A stretch of 15,032 nucleotides of DNA. Origin: Candidatus Poseidoniaceae archaeon. GTDB taxonomy: Archaea; Thermoplasmatota; Poseidoniia; Poseidoniales; Poseidoniaceae. This document shows, one piece after another, positions 1 to 7,550 of this stretch. The notes under the pieces are model-generated. The model saw nothing but the letters and a program-made list of their open reading frames with translations. It was not told the origin of the DNA and ran no database searches. How positions within the stretch are numbered: position 1 is the first letter of the stretch; each line of letters starts with the position of its first letter. Made by a program: the position numbers and the translations under genes. The DNA lies in contig DUHJ01000227.1 in assembly GCA_013330925.1 (NCBI GenBank), positions 1 to 15,032 of the forward strand, given 5' to 3'.

Positions 1-2904
1 GGCCATCGCTGGGTTCTCGTCCGAACCAAACACCTCGCCGGTGCTCTTCATTTCAGGACCAGGCGCCGGGTCGAGACCTCGGAGCTTGATGAAGGGGAAC
101 ACAGGGGCTTTCACGCACACGTGCCCAGTGACCCGCTTTGGAATGTCCTGCTTGGACAGCGGGATGCCGATGGTCACGTTGGCAGCGATGCGCGCAAGCG
201 GCAAACCCGAGGACTTGGCCACAAAGGGCACCGTCCGCGACGAGCGAGGGTTGACTTCGAGAACGTAGAGCGTCTCTTCTTGAATGGCAAACTGGATGTT
301 GTAACAGCCGACGATGCCAAGACCGAGCCCAATGGTGCGGGTTTGCTCCTTCACCATGGCGAGGATGTCCTCGGAAACGTTCTGCGTCGGGATGAAACAC
401 GTCGAGTCTCCGGAGTGAATACCGGCCTCCTCCAGATGTTCCATGATCGCCCCGACCAAGACCTCCTCGCCGTCACAGGCCGCATCCACGTCCAACTCGG
501 TGGCGTGGCCAAGGTATTCGTCGACCAAAAGCGGGCGATCTGGCGCGAAGAAGGCCTCGGCCAGGTAGGCATCGAGTTGGGTCTGGTTGCTGAGGATCTC
601 CATGCCACGTCCGCCAAAGACGTACGAAGGGCGAATGAGCACCGGGAAGCCGATGGTCTCGACCGCTTCTCGCACGTCGTCAGGCGTTGTGCCCGTCGCG
701 CCTCGCGGCATCCGAAGGCCAACACGTGAAGCGAAAGCCTCGAAGCGCTCACGGTCGCTGGCTTCGTCAATCGCGTCGCAACTTGTGCCGAGGATGCCCA
801 CGTCGGCCCCGGAGGCGGCGAGAAGCGGACGACGCTCCTCGAGCGGAAGGGCGAGGTTGATCGCCGTCTGGCCACCAAACTGCAGAAGGATGCCGTGGGC
901 CTGCTCACGTAGCAGCACTTCAGCCACGTGCTCAAGGATGAGCGGCTCGAAGTAAAGGCGGTCGGAGGTGTCGAAATCCGTGGACACGGTCTCCGGGTTG
1001 TTGTTGATGAGAATCGCGTCTTTTCCTGCCGCCCGGATGGCGTTCACGGCGTGCACGCATCCGTAGTCGAATTCAATGCCTTGGCCAATGCGAATGGGCC
1101 CTGAACCGATGGCAACAACGCGTTCTTTCGTCCGCGAATCGAGGTCCGGCAACAGGTCAATGCCGGCATCACCAAGCGGTTCGTACGTCGAGTAGTAGTA
1201 CGGCGTGGCAGCCGCAAATTCGGCGGCACAGGAGTCCACCATGCGGTAGACAGGGTGGATCTTCAGGGCGTGGCGGCGTGCCATTACGGCGGCTTCATTG
1301 CGCCCTGCAGGCAGGGAAGAAGGGCCTGCTGCTGGGAAACCTGCGAGGGCATCTGCGATGTGAGCATCGGTGAATCCATGCGATTTCCAACGACGGATGT
1401 CGGCGGCGTCGAGTCGGTCAGGTGCGACGCCTTGCGCTCGAATCTCTGCTTCCATGTCCACAAGCCGCTTGAAGCGGTGAAGGAACCAGCGCGTCATTCG
1501 TGTCAGTTCGTGGACCCGCTCGATGGACCAGCCTCGGCGGAAGGCCTCCAACAAGGCACCCATTCGGCGGTCGGTGGCCACGGTCAGCCAATCGATGAGG
1601 GTGTGCTCAGGCAGGGGCTCCTCAGCACGCTCCAACTGATCTTCACCGTCCGATTCATCGGCACGCGTCAGCGGGCGGGGATGGGCCGTGCCTTGCTCAA
1701 GCGAGGCCCATGCTTTGAGGAAGGCCTCCTCGAAGCAACGCCCAATGGCCATGACTTCGCCGGTCGATTTCATGCTCGTACCGAGCGTGCGGTCCGCCGT
1801 TCGGAACTTGTCGAAGGGCCAGCGTGGGATCTTGACCACGCAGTAATCGAGGGTCGGCTCAAAGGCGGCCGTGGTGCCTTCCCCGGTGATGGGGTTGGGC
1901 AATTCGTCGAGGGTGTAGCCCACGGCGATCTTCGCGGCCATCCGTGCGATGGGATAGCCCGTGGTCTTCGAGGCCAACGCAGAGGAGCGGGACACGCGAG
2001 GGTTGACTTCGATGACGCGCACTTCGCCCGTGGCTTGGTTGAAGGCAAATTGCACGTTGCACCCGCCCTTGATGTTCAGGGCCCGAATGAGCCTCAGGGC
2101 GTGGTCGCGCAGGAGTTGATGGTCCGCATCGCTGAAGGATTGGAGCGGGGCGACGACGACGGATTCACCCGTGTGCACGCCCATTGGATCGATGTTCTCC
2201 ATGGTGCAGACGATGGTGGCGTTGTCCGCTTCGTCGCGCATGACTTCGTACTCGAGTTCTTGCCAGCCGAGGATGGACTCCTCGATGAGCACCTGATTGA
2301 TGCGGGAATTGCGCAAGCCAAGCGTCGCGATTTCCACGAGTTCTCCGACGTCGCGTGCGGTCCCACCGCCCAAGCCTCCAAGGGTGAACGCCGGTCGAAT
2401 CAACAAGGGCCAACTGCCCAAAAACTCCGCTGCTGCAAGGACTTCTTCCATTGTATTGCAGGCCACGGACGTGCAGATTGGAAGCCCGATCGACGTGCAG
2501 ACTTCGTTGAACAATTCGCGGTCTTCGGCTTTGTCGATGGCATCGAGGTCGCTGCCGATCAGTTCGACGCCAAGCCGCTCCAGGGAGCCGTCGTGGGCCA
2601 ATTCACTGGCGATGTTGAGGGCGGTCTGACCGCCCATTCCAGCCAGAAGAGCATCGGGTCGCTCGGCCTCGAGGATGTCACGAACGGTGTCCGTCAAGAG
2701 AGGCTCGATGTAGACCACATCGGCCATTTCCGGGTCGTTCTGGATGGTCGCAGGGTTGGAATTGACCAAGATGACCTTGTAGCCGTCTTCCCGCAAGGCA
2801 CGCACGGCCTGAGAGCCGGAGAAATCGAATTCTGCGGCCTGTCCAATTTTGATGGGACCGCTGCCCAACACCATGATGGTCTCGAGGTCTTCACGGCGTG
2901 GCAT
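1..2904 (-). CDS. carB: Carbamoyl-phosphate synthetase large subunit, partial (C-terminus beyond left edge)
   Basis: CarB makes carbamoyl phosphate from bicarbonate, ATP and the ammonia delivered by CarA, feeding pyrimidine and arginine synthesis in the cytoplasm. The reading frame is open for 968 codons from ATG 2904 to the window edge. The first half begins with MVLGSGPIKIGQ (about residues 11-22) and has the ATP-grasp motifs PAFTLGGLGGG (171-181), a YEVMRD segment (about 219-224) and EVNPRVSRSSA (about 299-309). A helical middle domain follows, then a second synthetase half with IGSGPIRIGQGIEFDYG, a second ATP-grasp loop PSYVFGGRGMEIL (near 759-771) and EVNPRSSRT. Family members have about 1,070 residues, so only the C-terminal MGS-like allosteric domain is missing. 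Both halves are in one polypeptide, whereas some archaea split carB. A stretch rich in acidic residues (about 411-430) lies between the two halves. The start overlaps the carA stop by one base (TGATG) and has a strong ribosome binding site. Identification is secure. Confidence 0.97.
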   Translation of the reverse strand, partial: MPRREDLETIMVLGSGPIKIGQAAEFDFSGSQAVRALREDGYKVILVNSNPATIQNDPEMADVVYIEPLLTDTVRDILEAERPDALLAGMGGQTALNIASELAHDGSLERLGVELIGSDLDAIDKAEDRELFNEVCTSIGLPICTSVACNTMEEVLAAAEFLGSWPLLIRPAFTLGGLGGGTARDVGELVEIATLGLRNSRINQVLIEESILGWQELEYEVMRDEADNATIVCTMENIDPMGVHTGESVVVAPLQSFSDADHQLLRDHALRLIRALNIKGGCNVQFAFNQATGEVRVIEVNPRVSRSSALASKTTGYPIARMAAKIAVGYTLDELPNPITGEGTTAAFEPTLDYCVVKIPRWPFDKFRTADRTLGTSMKSTGEVMAIGRCFEEAFLKAWASLEQGTAHPRPLTRADESDGEDQLERAEEPLPEHTLIDWLTVATDRRMGALLEAFRRGWSIERVHELTRMTRWFLHRFKRLVDMEAEIRAQGVAPDRLDAADIRRWKSHGFTDAHIADALAGFPAAGPSSLPAGRNEAAVMARRHALKIHPVYRMVDSCAAEFAAATPYYYSTYEPLGDAGIDLLPDLDSRTKERVVAIGSGPIRIGQGIEFDYGCVHAVNAIRAAGKDAILINNNPETVSTDFDTSDRLYFEPLILEHVAEVLLREQAHGILLQFGGQTAINLALPLEERRPLLAASGADVGILGTSCDAIDEASDRERFEAFASRVGLRMPRGATGTTPDDVREAVETIGFPVLIRPSYVFGGRGMEILSNQTQLDAYLAEAFFAPDRPLLVDEYLGHATELDVDAACDGEEVLVGAIMEHLEEAGIHSGDSTCFIPTQNVSEDILAMVKEQTRTIGLGLGIVGCYNIQFAIQEETLYVLEVNPRSSRTVPFVAKSSGLPLARIAANVTIGIPLSKQDIPKRVTGHVCVKAPVFPFIKLRGLDPAPGPEMKSTGEVFGSDENPAMA

Positions 2905-4169
2905 CACGCCTCACCTCCGTGGAGGTGCGCATCCACCATGCTGCGGAAGCGCGTGAACAGGGGTGCCGCATCGTGCGGCCCGGGGCAGGCCTCGGGGTGG
3001 AATTGGACCGTGAAGGCCGGGCGGCCGACCAGGTCGAGGCCCTCCACCGTCCGGTCGTTGGCGTTGACGTACCGCACGACGACTTCGGCATCGTGTTGTG
3101 GCGGCTCCTCGGGACTGCACGCCCCGCTTGGGTGGGCCGCCAACATGCCCGCGTCGGGATCAGCCACAGCAAACCCGTGGTTTTGGGAGGTGATCCACAC
3201 CCGCCGTTCGACCAAATCGAGCACCGGTTGGTTGGCGCCACGGTGCCCATAACGCATCTTGTAGGTCCGCAAACCCGAAGCGAGTCCCATGAGTTGGTGG
3301 CCGAGGCAGATGCCCATGACCGGAAGGCCGTGTTGGACCGCGGCCGCAAGGGTCCGGCGTGCGTCGCTGGCTCGACCCGGGTGTGCGGGGTCACCTGGGC
3401 CGTTGGAGCAGAAGAGCGCGTCGATCTTGTGCGTTGACAGCAGGTCGTCAAGGGACGTTTCTGGGGGGCACCAAAGCACTTCGAAATGCAGGCATAGGTG
3501 GCGCAGAATATTGTTCTTGACCCCACAATCCAACGCAGCGAGGCGTGGGAGAGGACGGCCGAGGTCGTCCGTTGCGCCTGGATTCAGCGCAACGATGTCC
3601 CGCACGCTGACCTCCGCCACCAAGTCATCGAGTTCCGGGGAGGTCAAGTCGGCAAGACGAGCCTGAAGTGCAACTTCCTCGGATTCAGGACCGAACACGC
3701 ACAGCACCGTACCCAGTTCCCGGACGTGACGGGTGATGGCCCGTGTGTCGATGGCTTCGATGCCGGGAACCCCGTGGTGCCGCAGAAGTTCATCCACGGT
3801 GCCGATGCTGTCTCGATGGTCCGGCTCTTCCATCGCGTGACGGACCACCACGCCGCGAGGCCACACACGACCAGATTCCGAACGGTTCGCGTGCACGCCG
3901 TAATTTCCGATCAGCGGGTAGGTGAAGGTCAACACTTGCCCTGCAAACGAAGGATCGGTCAGGGACTCTTGGAAACCCATCATGCCGGTGGTGAAGACCA
4001 ATTCCCCTTCGCCAATGCCCTTGGCACCAAAGAGGAGGCCACGATAGCGCTGTCCGTCAGCGGTCAGGAGGAGGCCGGGGCCAGAGGCACGAGGAGGGGC
4101 TTCACCGCGTGCGAAGACATCGGCCGCGTCAGGGAGTCGGGGTGGCTCAGACTTCCTCCCCGACATCAT
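2904..4169 (-). CDS. carA: Carbamoyl-phosphate synthetase small (glutaminase) subunit
   Basis: CarA hydrolyses glutamine and passes ammonia to CarB. From ATG 4169 the protein has 421 residues. The N-terminal CPSase small-chain domain includes FTTGMMGFQESLTDPSF (about 59-75). The C-terminal class I glutamine amidotransferase has FCSNGPGDP (about 253-261), the nucleophile elbow GICLGHQ with Cys288, and VQFHPEA with His391 and Glu393 completing the triad. An extra 30 or so residues at the N-terminus, compared with the E. coli protein, resemble no domain I know. The frame extends upstream to a TTG at 4208, but ATG 4169 is preferred: it has no Shine-Dalgarno site and an AT-rich box is centred 26-27 bases upstream, as for a leaderless transcript. 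A second ATG follows at once (4166). The gene heads a two-gene operon with carB; 64 bases separate it from trm56 upstream. Confidence 0.97.
   Translation of the reverse strand: MMSGRKSEPPRLPDAADVFARGEAPPRASGPGLLLTADGQRYRGLLFGAKGIGEGELVFTTGMMGFQESLTDPSFAGQVLTFTYPLIGNYGVHANRSESGRVWPRGVVVRHAMEEPDHRDSIGTVDELLRHHGVPGIEAIDTRAITRHVRELGTVLCVFGPESEEVALQARLADLTSPELDDLVAEVSVRDIVALNPGATDDLGRPLPRLAALDCGVKNNILRHLCLHFEVLWCPPETSLDDLLSTHKIDALFCSNGPGDPAHPGRASDARRTLAAAVQHGLPVMGICLGHQLMGLASGLRTYKMRYGHRGANQPVLDLVERRVWITSQNHGFAVADPDAGMLAAHPSGACSPEEPPQHDAEVVVRYVNANDRTVEGLDLVGRPAFTVQFHPEACPGPHDAAPLFTRFRSMVDAHLHGGEA
2912..2918 (-). promoter_or_regulatory. Ribosome binding site of carB
   Basis: The minus strand reads GGAGGTG seven bases before the carB ATG (2904-2902), inside the last codons of carA. 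It matches the CCTCC at the 3' end of the 16S gene in this window. With the TGATG stop/start overlap it points to translational coupling of carA and carB. Confidence 0.8.
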
Positions 4170-4190
4170 CGTTTGGCCCGACCGGCCTTC

Positions 4191-4200
4191 AATAATGATT
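4191..4200 (-). promoter_or_regulatory. Probable TATA-like promoter element of carAB
   Basis: The minus strand reads AATCATTATT, an AT-rich box in otherwise GC-rich sequence, centred about 26.5 bases upstream of the carA ATG at 4169. An archaeal TATA box sits about 25 bases before the transcription start, so this predicts an mRNA beginning at or very near the start codon. The 64-base gap also separates carAB from trm56. This is inferred from spacing and composition only. Confidence 0.5.
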
Positions 4201-4233
4201 GGGGCCAATTTGGGGCAGGAGGATTCCGCGAAA

Positions 4234-4785
4234 TCATTCCTCTTCGGTGACGTTCTTGCCTCGGGCGCTGGGGTGAATCACCAGTTTCGGAGCGTCGAAG
4301 GTGCGGTCCAATCCCGCGCCGTCGGTCCACGCGTCAAGGAAGAGGGCCAGCGCGGCGACCTCGGAGTGCGGCTGTTGACCCACGGAAACGTTGTGATGGG
4401 CCAAGGAGAACGCCTCTGCCGGCACCTTGGCTCCACCGACGACCACCGCGAGGGGGCGGTCACGACGGATCTGTGGGATGGCTTGCCGGTGGGGGATGCC
4501 GTACATGGTCAGGTGAACCACGGTACCTGGACGTCCGTCTCCGGCATCCTTCTGGGAGAAGGTCCGCAACCACCCCATGGGCGAAGCGAGGTATTCGAGG
4601 GCCATCGCTTGCCCAAACCGGGCTTCGACGGACCGCACGTTGTCGAACATCTTCTGGTCTTCGTCACCGCCGAGAAGAAATCGGTCCGCGCCCATGGCTC
4701 GGGCCACCAGCGCAAGATGCGTGGTGATTCGAGGGTCGCGCCCCATTCGGTGCCCCAAACGGAGCACGTGAATCCGCTCACCCAT
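4234..4785 (-). CDS. trm56: tRNA (cytidine(56)-2'-O)-methyltransferase, aTrm56 family
   Basis: aTrm56 is an archaeal SPOUT-class enzyme that uses S-adenosylmethionine to methylate the ribose of C56 in the T-loop of tRNA. The 183-residue protein shows the family signatures in order: VLRLGHRMGRDPRITTH (7-23), an HLTMYG segment (91-96), VVVGGAKVP (114-122), and the C-terminal knot region VGQQPHSEVAALALFLD (135-151). Length is normal for the family. The frame is open upstream to about 5031, overlapping the next gene, but homology begins right after ATG 4785, so that start is chosen; no strong ribosome binding site is visible. It lies 41 bases downstream of the membrane protein gene and is probably cotranscribed with it. 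This gene is a strong archaeal marker. The C-terminal tail after about residue 165 is variable. Confidence 0.93.
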   Translation of the reverse strand: MGERIHVLRLGHRMGRDPRITTHLALVARAMGADRFLLGGDEDQKMFDNVRSVEARFGQAMALEYLASPMGWLRTFSQKDAGDGRPGTVVHLTMYGIPHRQAIPQIRRDRPLAVVVGGAKVPAEAFSLAHHNVSVGQQPHSEVAALALFLDAWTDGAGLDRTFDAPKLVIHPSARGKNVTEEE

Positions 4786-4826
4786 GGCGTGCGGGTGGCT
4801 GTGCCCCTCATCAAGCGCTCGGCGGT

Positions 4827-5474
4827 TCAAACCACGCTTTCCAGCTCGAGGACCATGTCGGGCTCCGAAGGCTCTGGAGCCGGAGTTACAAGGCTTTGCT
4901 GAACGGCACCAGGGACGAACCCAAAGGTGTCGCAAAAGGTCCTCAGCCACACCAGGAAGTACGCTTCCATGATGAGGCGGGCGCCGTAATACGCACCGCC
5001 GAAGATGACCAGAAGACGGACCGTTCGCCAAAGGCCTTCCTCGATGGACAAGCCGTCCGACAATGCTCCTGTGGCCAGAGGTTCGAAGACGTAGATGATG
5101 GCGAAAAACTGCATTGGCCCGGCCATCAAGCTTGGTGCTGCACGGCCTCGCTCGCTCCCAAGTTCGGAAAAGATGGCGGCCAAGAAACTCAGCAAGGCCA
5201 CGACGATGGCGATGTTGTGGAAGGCAAAGTTGAGCAGGATGGTGTCGTCCACTGCGGCGGTTGAATCGAGGTTGAAGAACACGGTGATCCAGATGAAAAA
5301 GCCCAATCCTGCAAGCACCATGGCACCCGACTTGGCTCGGTTCGAAAGCATCGCGTTGAGGCCTTGGCCTCCCTCCGGAGCGAAGCGTTCCATGAGGCGA
5401 TCCGCGAGATCAACGTTCTCCTGATCGGGGAGAACCTGTGTGGCTCCATCCGATGGAACCTCGGCTTCGACCAT
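4827..5474 (-). CDS. Unrecognised four-helix membrane protein
   Basis: I do not recognise a family for this 215-residue protein. The first 45 residues are hydrophilic and acidic. Four hydrophobic segments follow at about 48-70, 78-104, 116-137 and 150-178, and the last 35 residues are polar with a PAPEPSEP stretch and an acidic end. No signal peptidase site, cofactor motif or catalytic motif is visible. ATG 5474 is preferred over the further open frame (to 5573) because a TATA-like octamer lies 25.5 bases upstream of it, the same octamer and distance as at lemA, and because the upstream extension is low in hydrophobicity and rich in Arg and Pro as expected of antisense sequence to folP. It leads a probable two-gene unit with trm56; nothing in it suggests a role in tRNA modification. 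Confidence 0.75.
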   Translation of the reverse strand: MVEAEVPSDGATQVLPDQENVDLADRLMERFAPEGGQGLNAMLSNRAKSGAMVLAGLGFFIWITVFFNLDSTAAVDDTILLNFAFHNIAIVVALLSFLAAIFSELGSERGRAAPSLMAGPMQFFAIIYVFEPLATGALSDGLSIEEGLWRTVRLLVIFGGAYYGARLIMEAYFLVWLRTFCDTFGFVPGAVQQSLVTPAPEPSEPDMVLELESVV

Positions 5475-5495
5475 GGGAAGGCTTCCCCCTGCCTC

Positions 5496-5503
5496 CTTAT
5501 GAA
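5496..5503 (-). promoter_or_regulatory. TATA-like element between the membrane protein gene and folP, possibly bidirectional
   Basis: The minus strand reads TTCATAAG, centred at 5499.5. That is 25.5 bases from the ATG of the minus-strand membrane gene (5474) and also 25.5 bases from the in-frame GTG of folP (5525) on the plus strand, where it reads CTTATGAA. The same octamer, on the same strand and at the same distance, lies ahead of lemA. Use on the minus strand is better supported; use for folP is inferred from symmetry alone. Confidence 0.5.
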
Positions 5504-5524
5504 GACTCTCGGGTTGGGACGTAC

Positions 5525-6397
5525 GTGCCCTCCGACCTGCAGGGCGACGATGCTCGCCGGAACCGTTTGGCACAGGGCCTTCGGGTCGATGAGGACGGCC
5601 TCCCCCGCCTGATGGGCATCCTCAACGCGACACCGGATTCCTTCCATGCCGATTCACGCGTTTCGGGAACCGCGGCCGTCGAACGTGGATTGGCGATGTT
5701 CCAAGCAGGAGCGACCTGGGTCGACGTCGGAGGCGAATCCACCCGACCTGGGGCAGAGCCCGTCCCTCTGGAGGAAGAGCAAGCACGGGTGATCCCCGTC
5801 ATTCGTGAACTCAAGGCCCACCATCCGGAAGGCTTGGTCTCGATCGACACCCGTCATGCGGCGGTGGCTCACGCGGCTCTGGAAGCCGGCGCGGACATGG
5901 TCAACGACGTGAGCGGCCTTCGCGACCCGGCGATGATGGACGTCGTCCTCGAAGCCGGAGCCGCGGTCTGCATCATGCACATGCAAGGCAGTCCGAGAAC
6001 AATGCAGGATGAGGTGCAGTACACCGAGGTGGTCGCGGACGTGCACGGCGTGCTCTTCGCCACGGCCAACACCTTGGTGGAACGCGGCCACCCTGCGGAC
6101 CTGATTTGCCTCGACCCCGGCATCGGGTTCGGAAAAGAACAGCACCACAACCTCGCCTTGTTGGAACACGGCCATGGCTTAGCGAACGGTGGAGAATGGG
6201 CGGTCCTGTGGGGCGTGTCACGCAAATCCGTCGTCGGGCACCTCACCGGTCATGCCTCCCCCGAGGATCGACTCGCTGGAACCCTTGGCCTCGCGGCGCT
6301 GGCTTGCCTGAGGGGCGTCGGCGTGCTGAGGGTCCATGACGTCGGTCCACACCGGGACCTGTTGGAGGCCCTGCGGCCCTTCGACCTCAGAGCGTGA
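5525..6397 (+). CDS. folP: Dihydropteroate synthase
   Basis: FolP joins p-aminobenzoate to 6-hydroxymethyl-dihydropterin diphosphate in folate synthesis. From GTG 5525 the protein has 290 residues, close to the 282 of E. coli. Family motifs are all present: MGILNATPDSF (30-40), VGGESTRPGAEPV (68-80), SIDTRHAAVA (106-115), NDVSGLRDP (127-135), CIMHMQGSPRTMQ (149-161), CLDPGIGFGK (195-204), GVSRKS (230-235) and the terminal RVHDV (269-273). The start is uncertain. The first in-frame ATG (5438) would overlap the start of the divergent membrane gene by 37 bases; ATG 5612 falls inside the first conserved strand and is too late. GTG 5525 fits the size and lies about 25 bases from a TATA-like element. 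The 3' end overlaps the convergent TraB-family gene by 11 bases. Folate rather than methanopterin synthesis fits a non-methanogenic euryarchaeon. Confidence 0.95.
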   Translation: MPSDLQGDDARRNRLAQGLRVDEDGLPRLMGILNATPDSFHADSRVSGTAAVERGLAMFQAGATWVDVGGESTRPGAEPVPLEEEQARVIPVIRELKAHHPEGLVSIDTRHAAVAHAALEAGADMVNDVSGLRDPAMMDVVLEAGAAVCIMHMQGSPRTMQDEVQYTEVVADVHGVLFATANTLVERGHPADLICLDPGIGFGKEQHHNLALLEHGHGLANGGEWAVLWGVSRKSVVGHLTGHASPEDRLAGTLGLAALACLRGVGVLRVHDVGPHRDLLEALRPFDLRA

Positions 6398-7550
6398 TCC
6401 AACCGGCATACGTGCCCGCAGCCACCCATGCGCCGAGCATGGAACCGAGGTTGGACAGGGCGGTCACCAACAGCACCCGCCCTGCTTTGTTGCTCCAAAA
6501 GTCCCCAATGCGCTCAAGCTTGAGGAATTGGGTGAGGTCTTCCGCACTTGGCTCGACGATGCGAAGCTGCACGTAACCCGCAAACCAACCCGCAGCGAGC
6601 GTCGGATTCAGCGACGTGATGGGGGAAGCCAGAGCCGCGGTAAGCACCGCGAAAGGATGACCGCGTGCAATCAAGCAACCAAGGGCTGCAAGCACAGCGT
6701 TGGCGGCCGTCCAAATGGTGAACAATTCAATCAGCGCCTCGGTCGAGCCGTTCATGACGTTCCAAGCCACCAAACCAAACACGGCAAGGGGAATCAGCCA
6801 AGGAACGGCTTTGCGAAGGGGCCCGGTGGTTGGGAGGGTGTCCAGCGGGGCCAAATCGAGCTCTTGTCCAGTGGACGCCTCGAGGTGCGCTGCGATGCCC
6901 TTCAGATGCCCTGCCCCGACGACGACCAAGGTGCGCCCTTGGCCTTCGAGCCGGCGAACCTTCTCAGCGATGTAGGCATCTCGCTCGTCGATGAGCACGT
7001 CGCCGGCACCCGGTGAAATGGTGCGAAGTTCTTCCATCAGGTCGCTGAGGAGATCGCCGTCACCCAGCAAGGTGTCCAGATCGAAGGCGTCGTCCTCTTC
7101 CTCGTCCTCCGCCAACAAGGCCCACAGGAGGCGAACGCGTTCTCGAAATCGCATCCGGCGCCATGCCCTTCGGAGCGTGGTCTGAATGTCACGATCGACG
7201 AGTTCCACGCGCAGGTTGCGCGCTTCGGCGCACTCGACAGCAGCCAGCAATTCCGCACCGGGTTGCTGGCCTTCGTCAAGGCCCATCTTGCGCTGCTCAG
7301 CAGCAAGCAAAGCCTGCAGCAAGACCAGCGGGGCTTTGCCCTCTTTCATCACCCTGCGAAGGCCTTCACGGTCCAGGCGCCGGTCGGCGCGAAGGGCTTC
7401 ATGACGCGTGGCGCAGAGTTCCACCGCCACCACGTCCGGAGCGAAGGACTCGATGTGATGCTGAACCGCTTCGACGCTTGAGGTCGCGACGTGCGCCGTG
7501 CCCAACAGGCGAAGGCCGTCGGAGACGTCGATGAACGGCGCCTCACTCAT
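6387..7550 (-). CDS. TraB-family membrane protein (archaeal type)
   Basis: TraB was named from enterococcal pheromone shutdown, but the biochemical function of archaeal members is not established; the soluble part belongs to a metal-binding, protease-like fold related to TIKI and ChaN. The 387-residue protein has GTAHVATSS (17-25) and VAVELC (41-46) near the N-terminus and a GAGHLKGI motif (212-219), with conserved His and Glu that may bind metal. An acidic EDEEEDD run lies near 148-154. The C-terminal 140 residues are hydrophobic, with segments near 248-268, 274-297, 300-328 and 358-387, including SPITSLNPTLAAGW, a signature I associate with archaeal members. ATG 7550 is chosen over GTG 7559 because a ribosome binding site lies six bases before it. 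It overlaps the stop of the DHH gene by 8 bases, so the two are probably translationally coupled. Confidence 0.88.
   Translation of the reverse strand: MSEAPFIDVSDGLRLLGTAHVATSSVEAVQHHIESFAPDVVAVELCATRHEALRADRRLDREGLRRVMKEGKAPLVLLQALLAAEQRKMGLDEGQQPGAELLAAVECAEARNLRVELVDRDIQTTLRRAWRRMRFRERVRLLWALLAEDEEEDDAFDLDTLLGDGDLLSDLMEELRTISPGAGDVLIDERDAYIAEKVRRLEGQGRTLVVVGAGHLKGIAAHLEASTGQELDLAPLDTLPTTGPLRKAVPWLIPLAVFGLVAWNVMNGSTEALIELFTIWTAANAVLAALGCLIARGHPFAVLTAALASPITSLNPTLAAGWFAGYVQLRIVEPSAEDLTQFLKLERIGDFWSNKAGRVLLVTALSNLGSMLGAWVAAGTYAGWITL

Noticed and set aside
1614..1674. Acidic low-complexity stretch between the two CarB halves as a possible split or fusion joint
   Set aside because: The frame is continuous and conserved helical sequence follows on both sides; a short variable loop explains it.
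1255..3252. A 665-codon open frame on the plus strand
   Set aside because: It lies wholly antisense to carB and the end of carA, whose protein motifs are unmistakable. Its translation matches no family I know, and long antisense frames are common in GC-rich coding DNA.
3498..4250. A 250-codon open frame on the plus strand
   Set aside because: It is antisense to carA, which has intact catalytic motifs throughout this stretch; no family features in the translation.
6387..6397. 11-base overlap of folP and the TraB-family gene as a possible frameshift or broken end
   Set aside because: Both proteins end normally after their last conserved segments; convergent stop overlaps are common in compact genomes.
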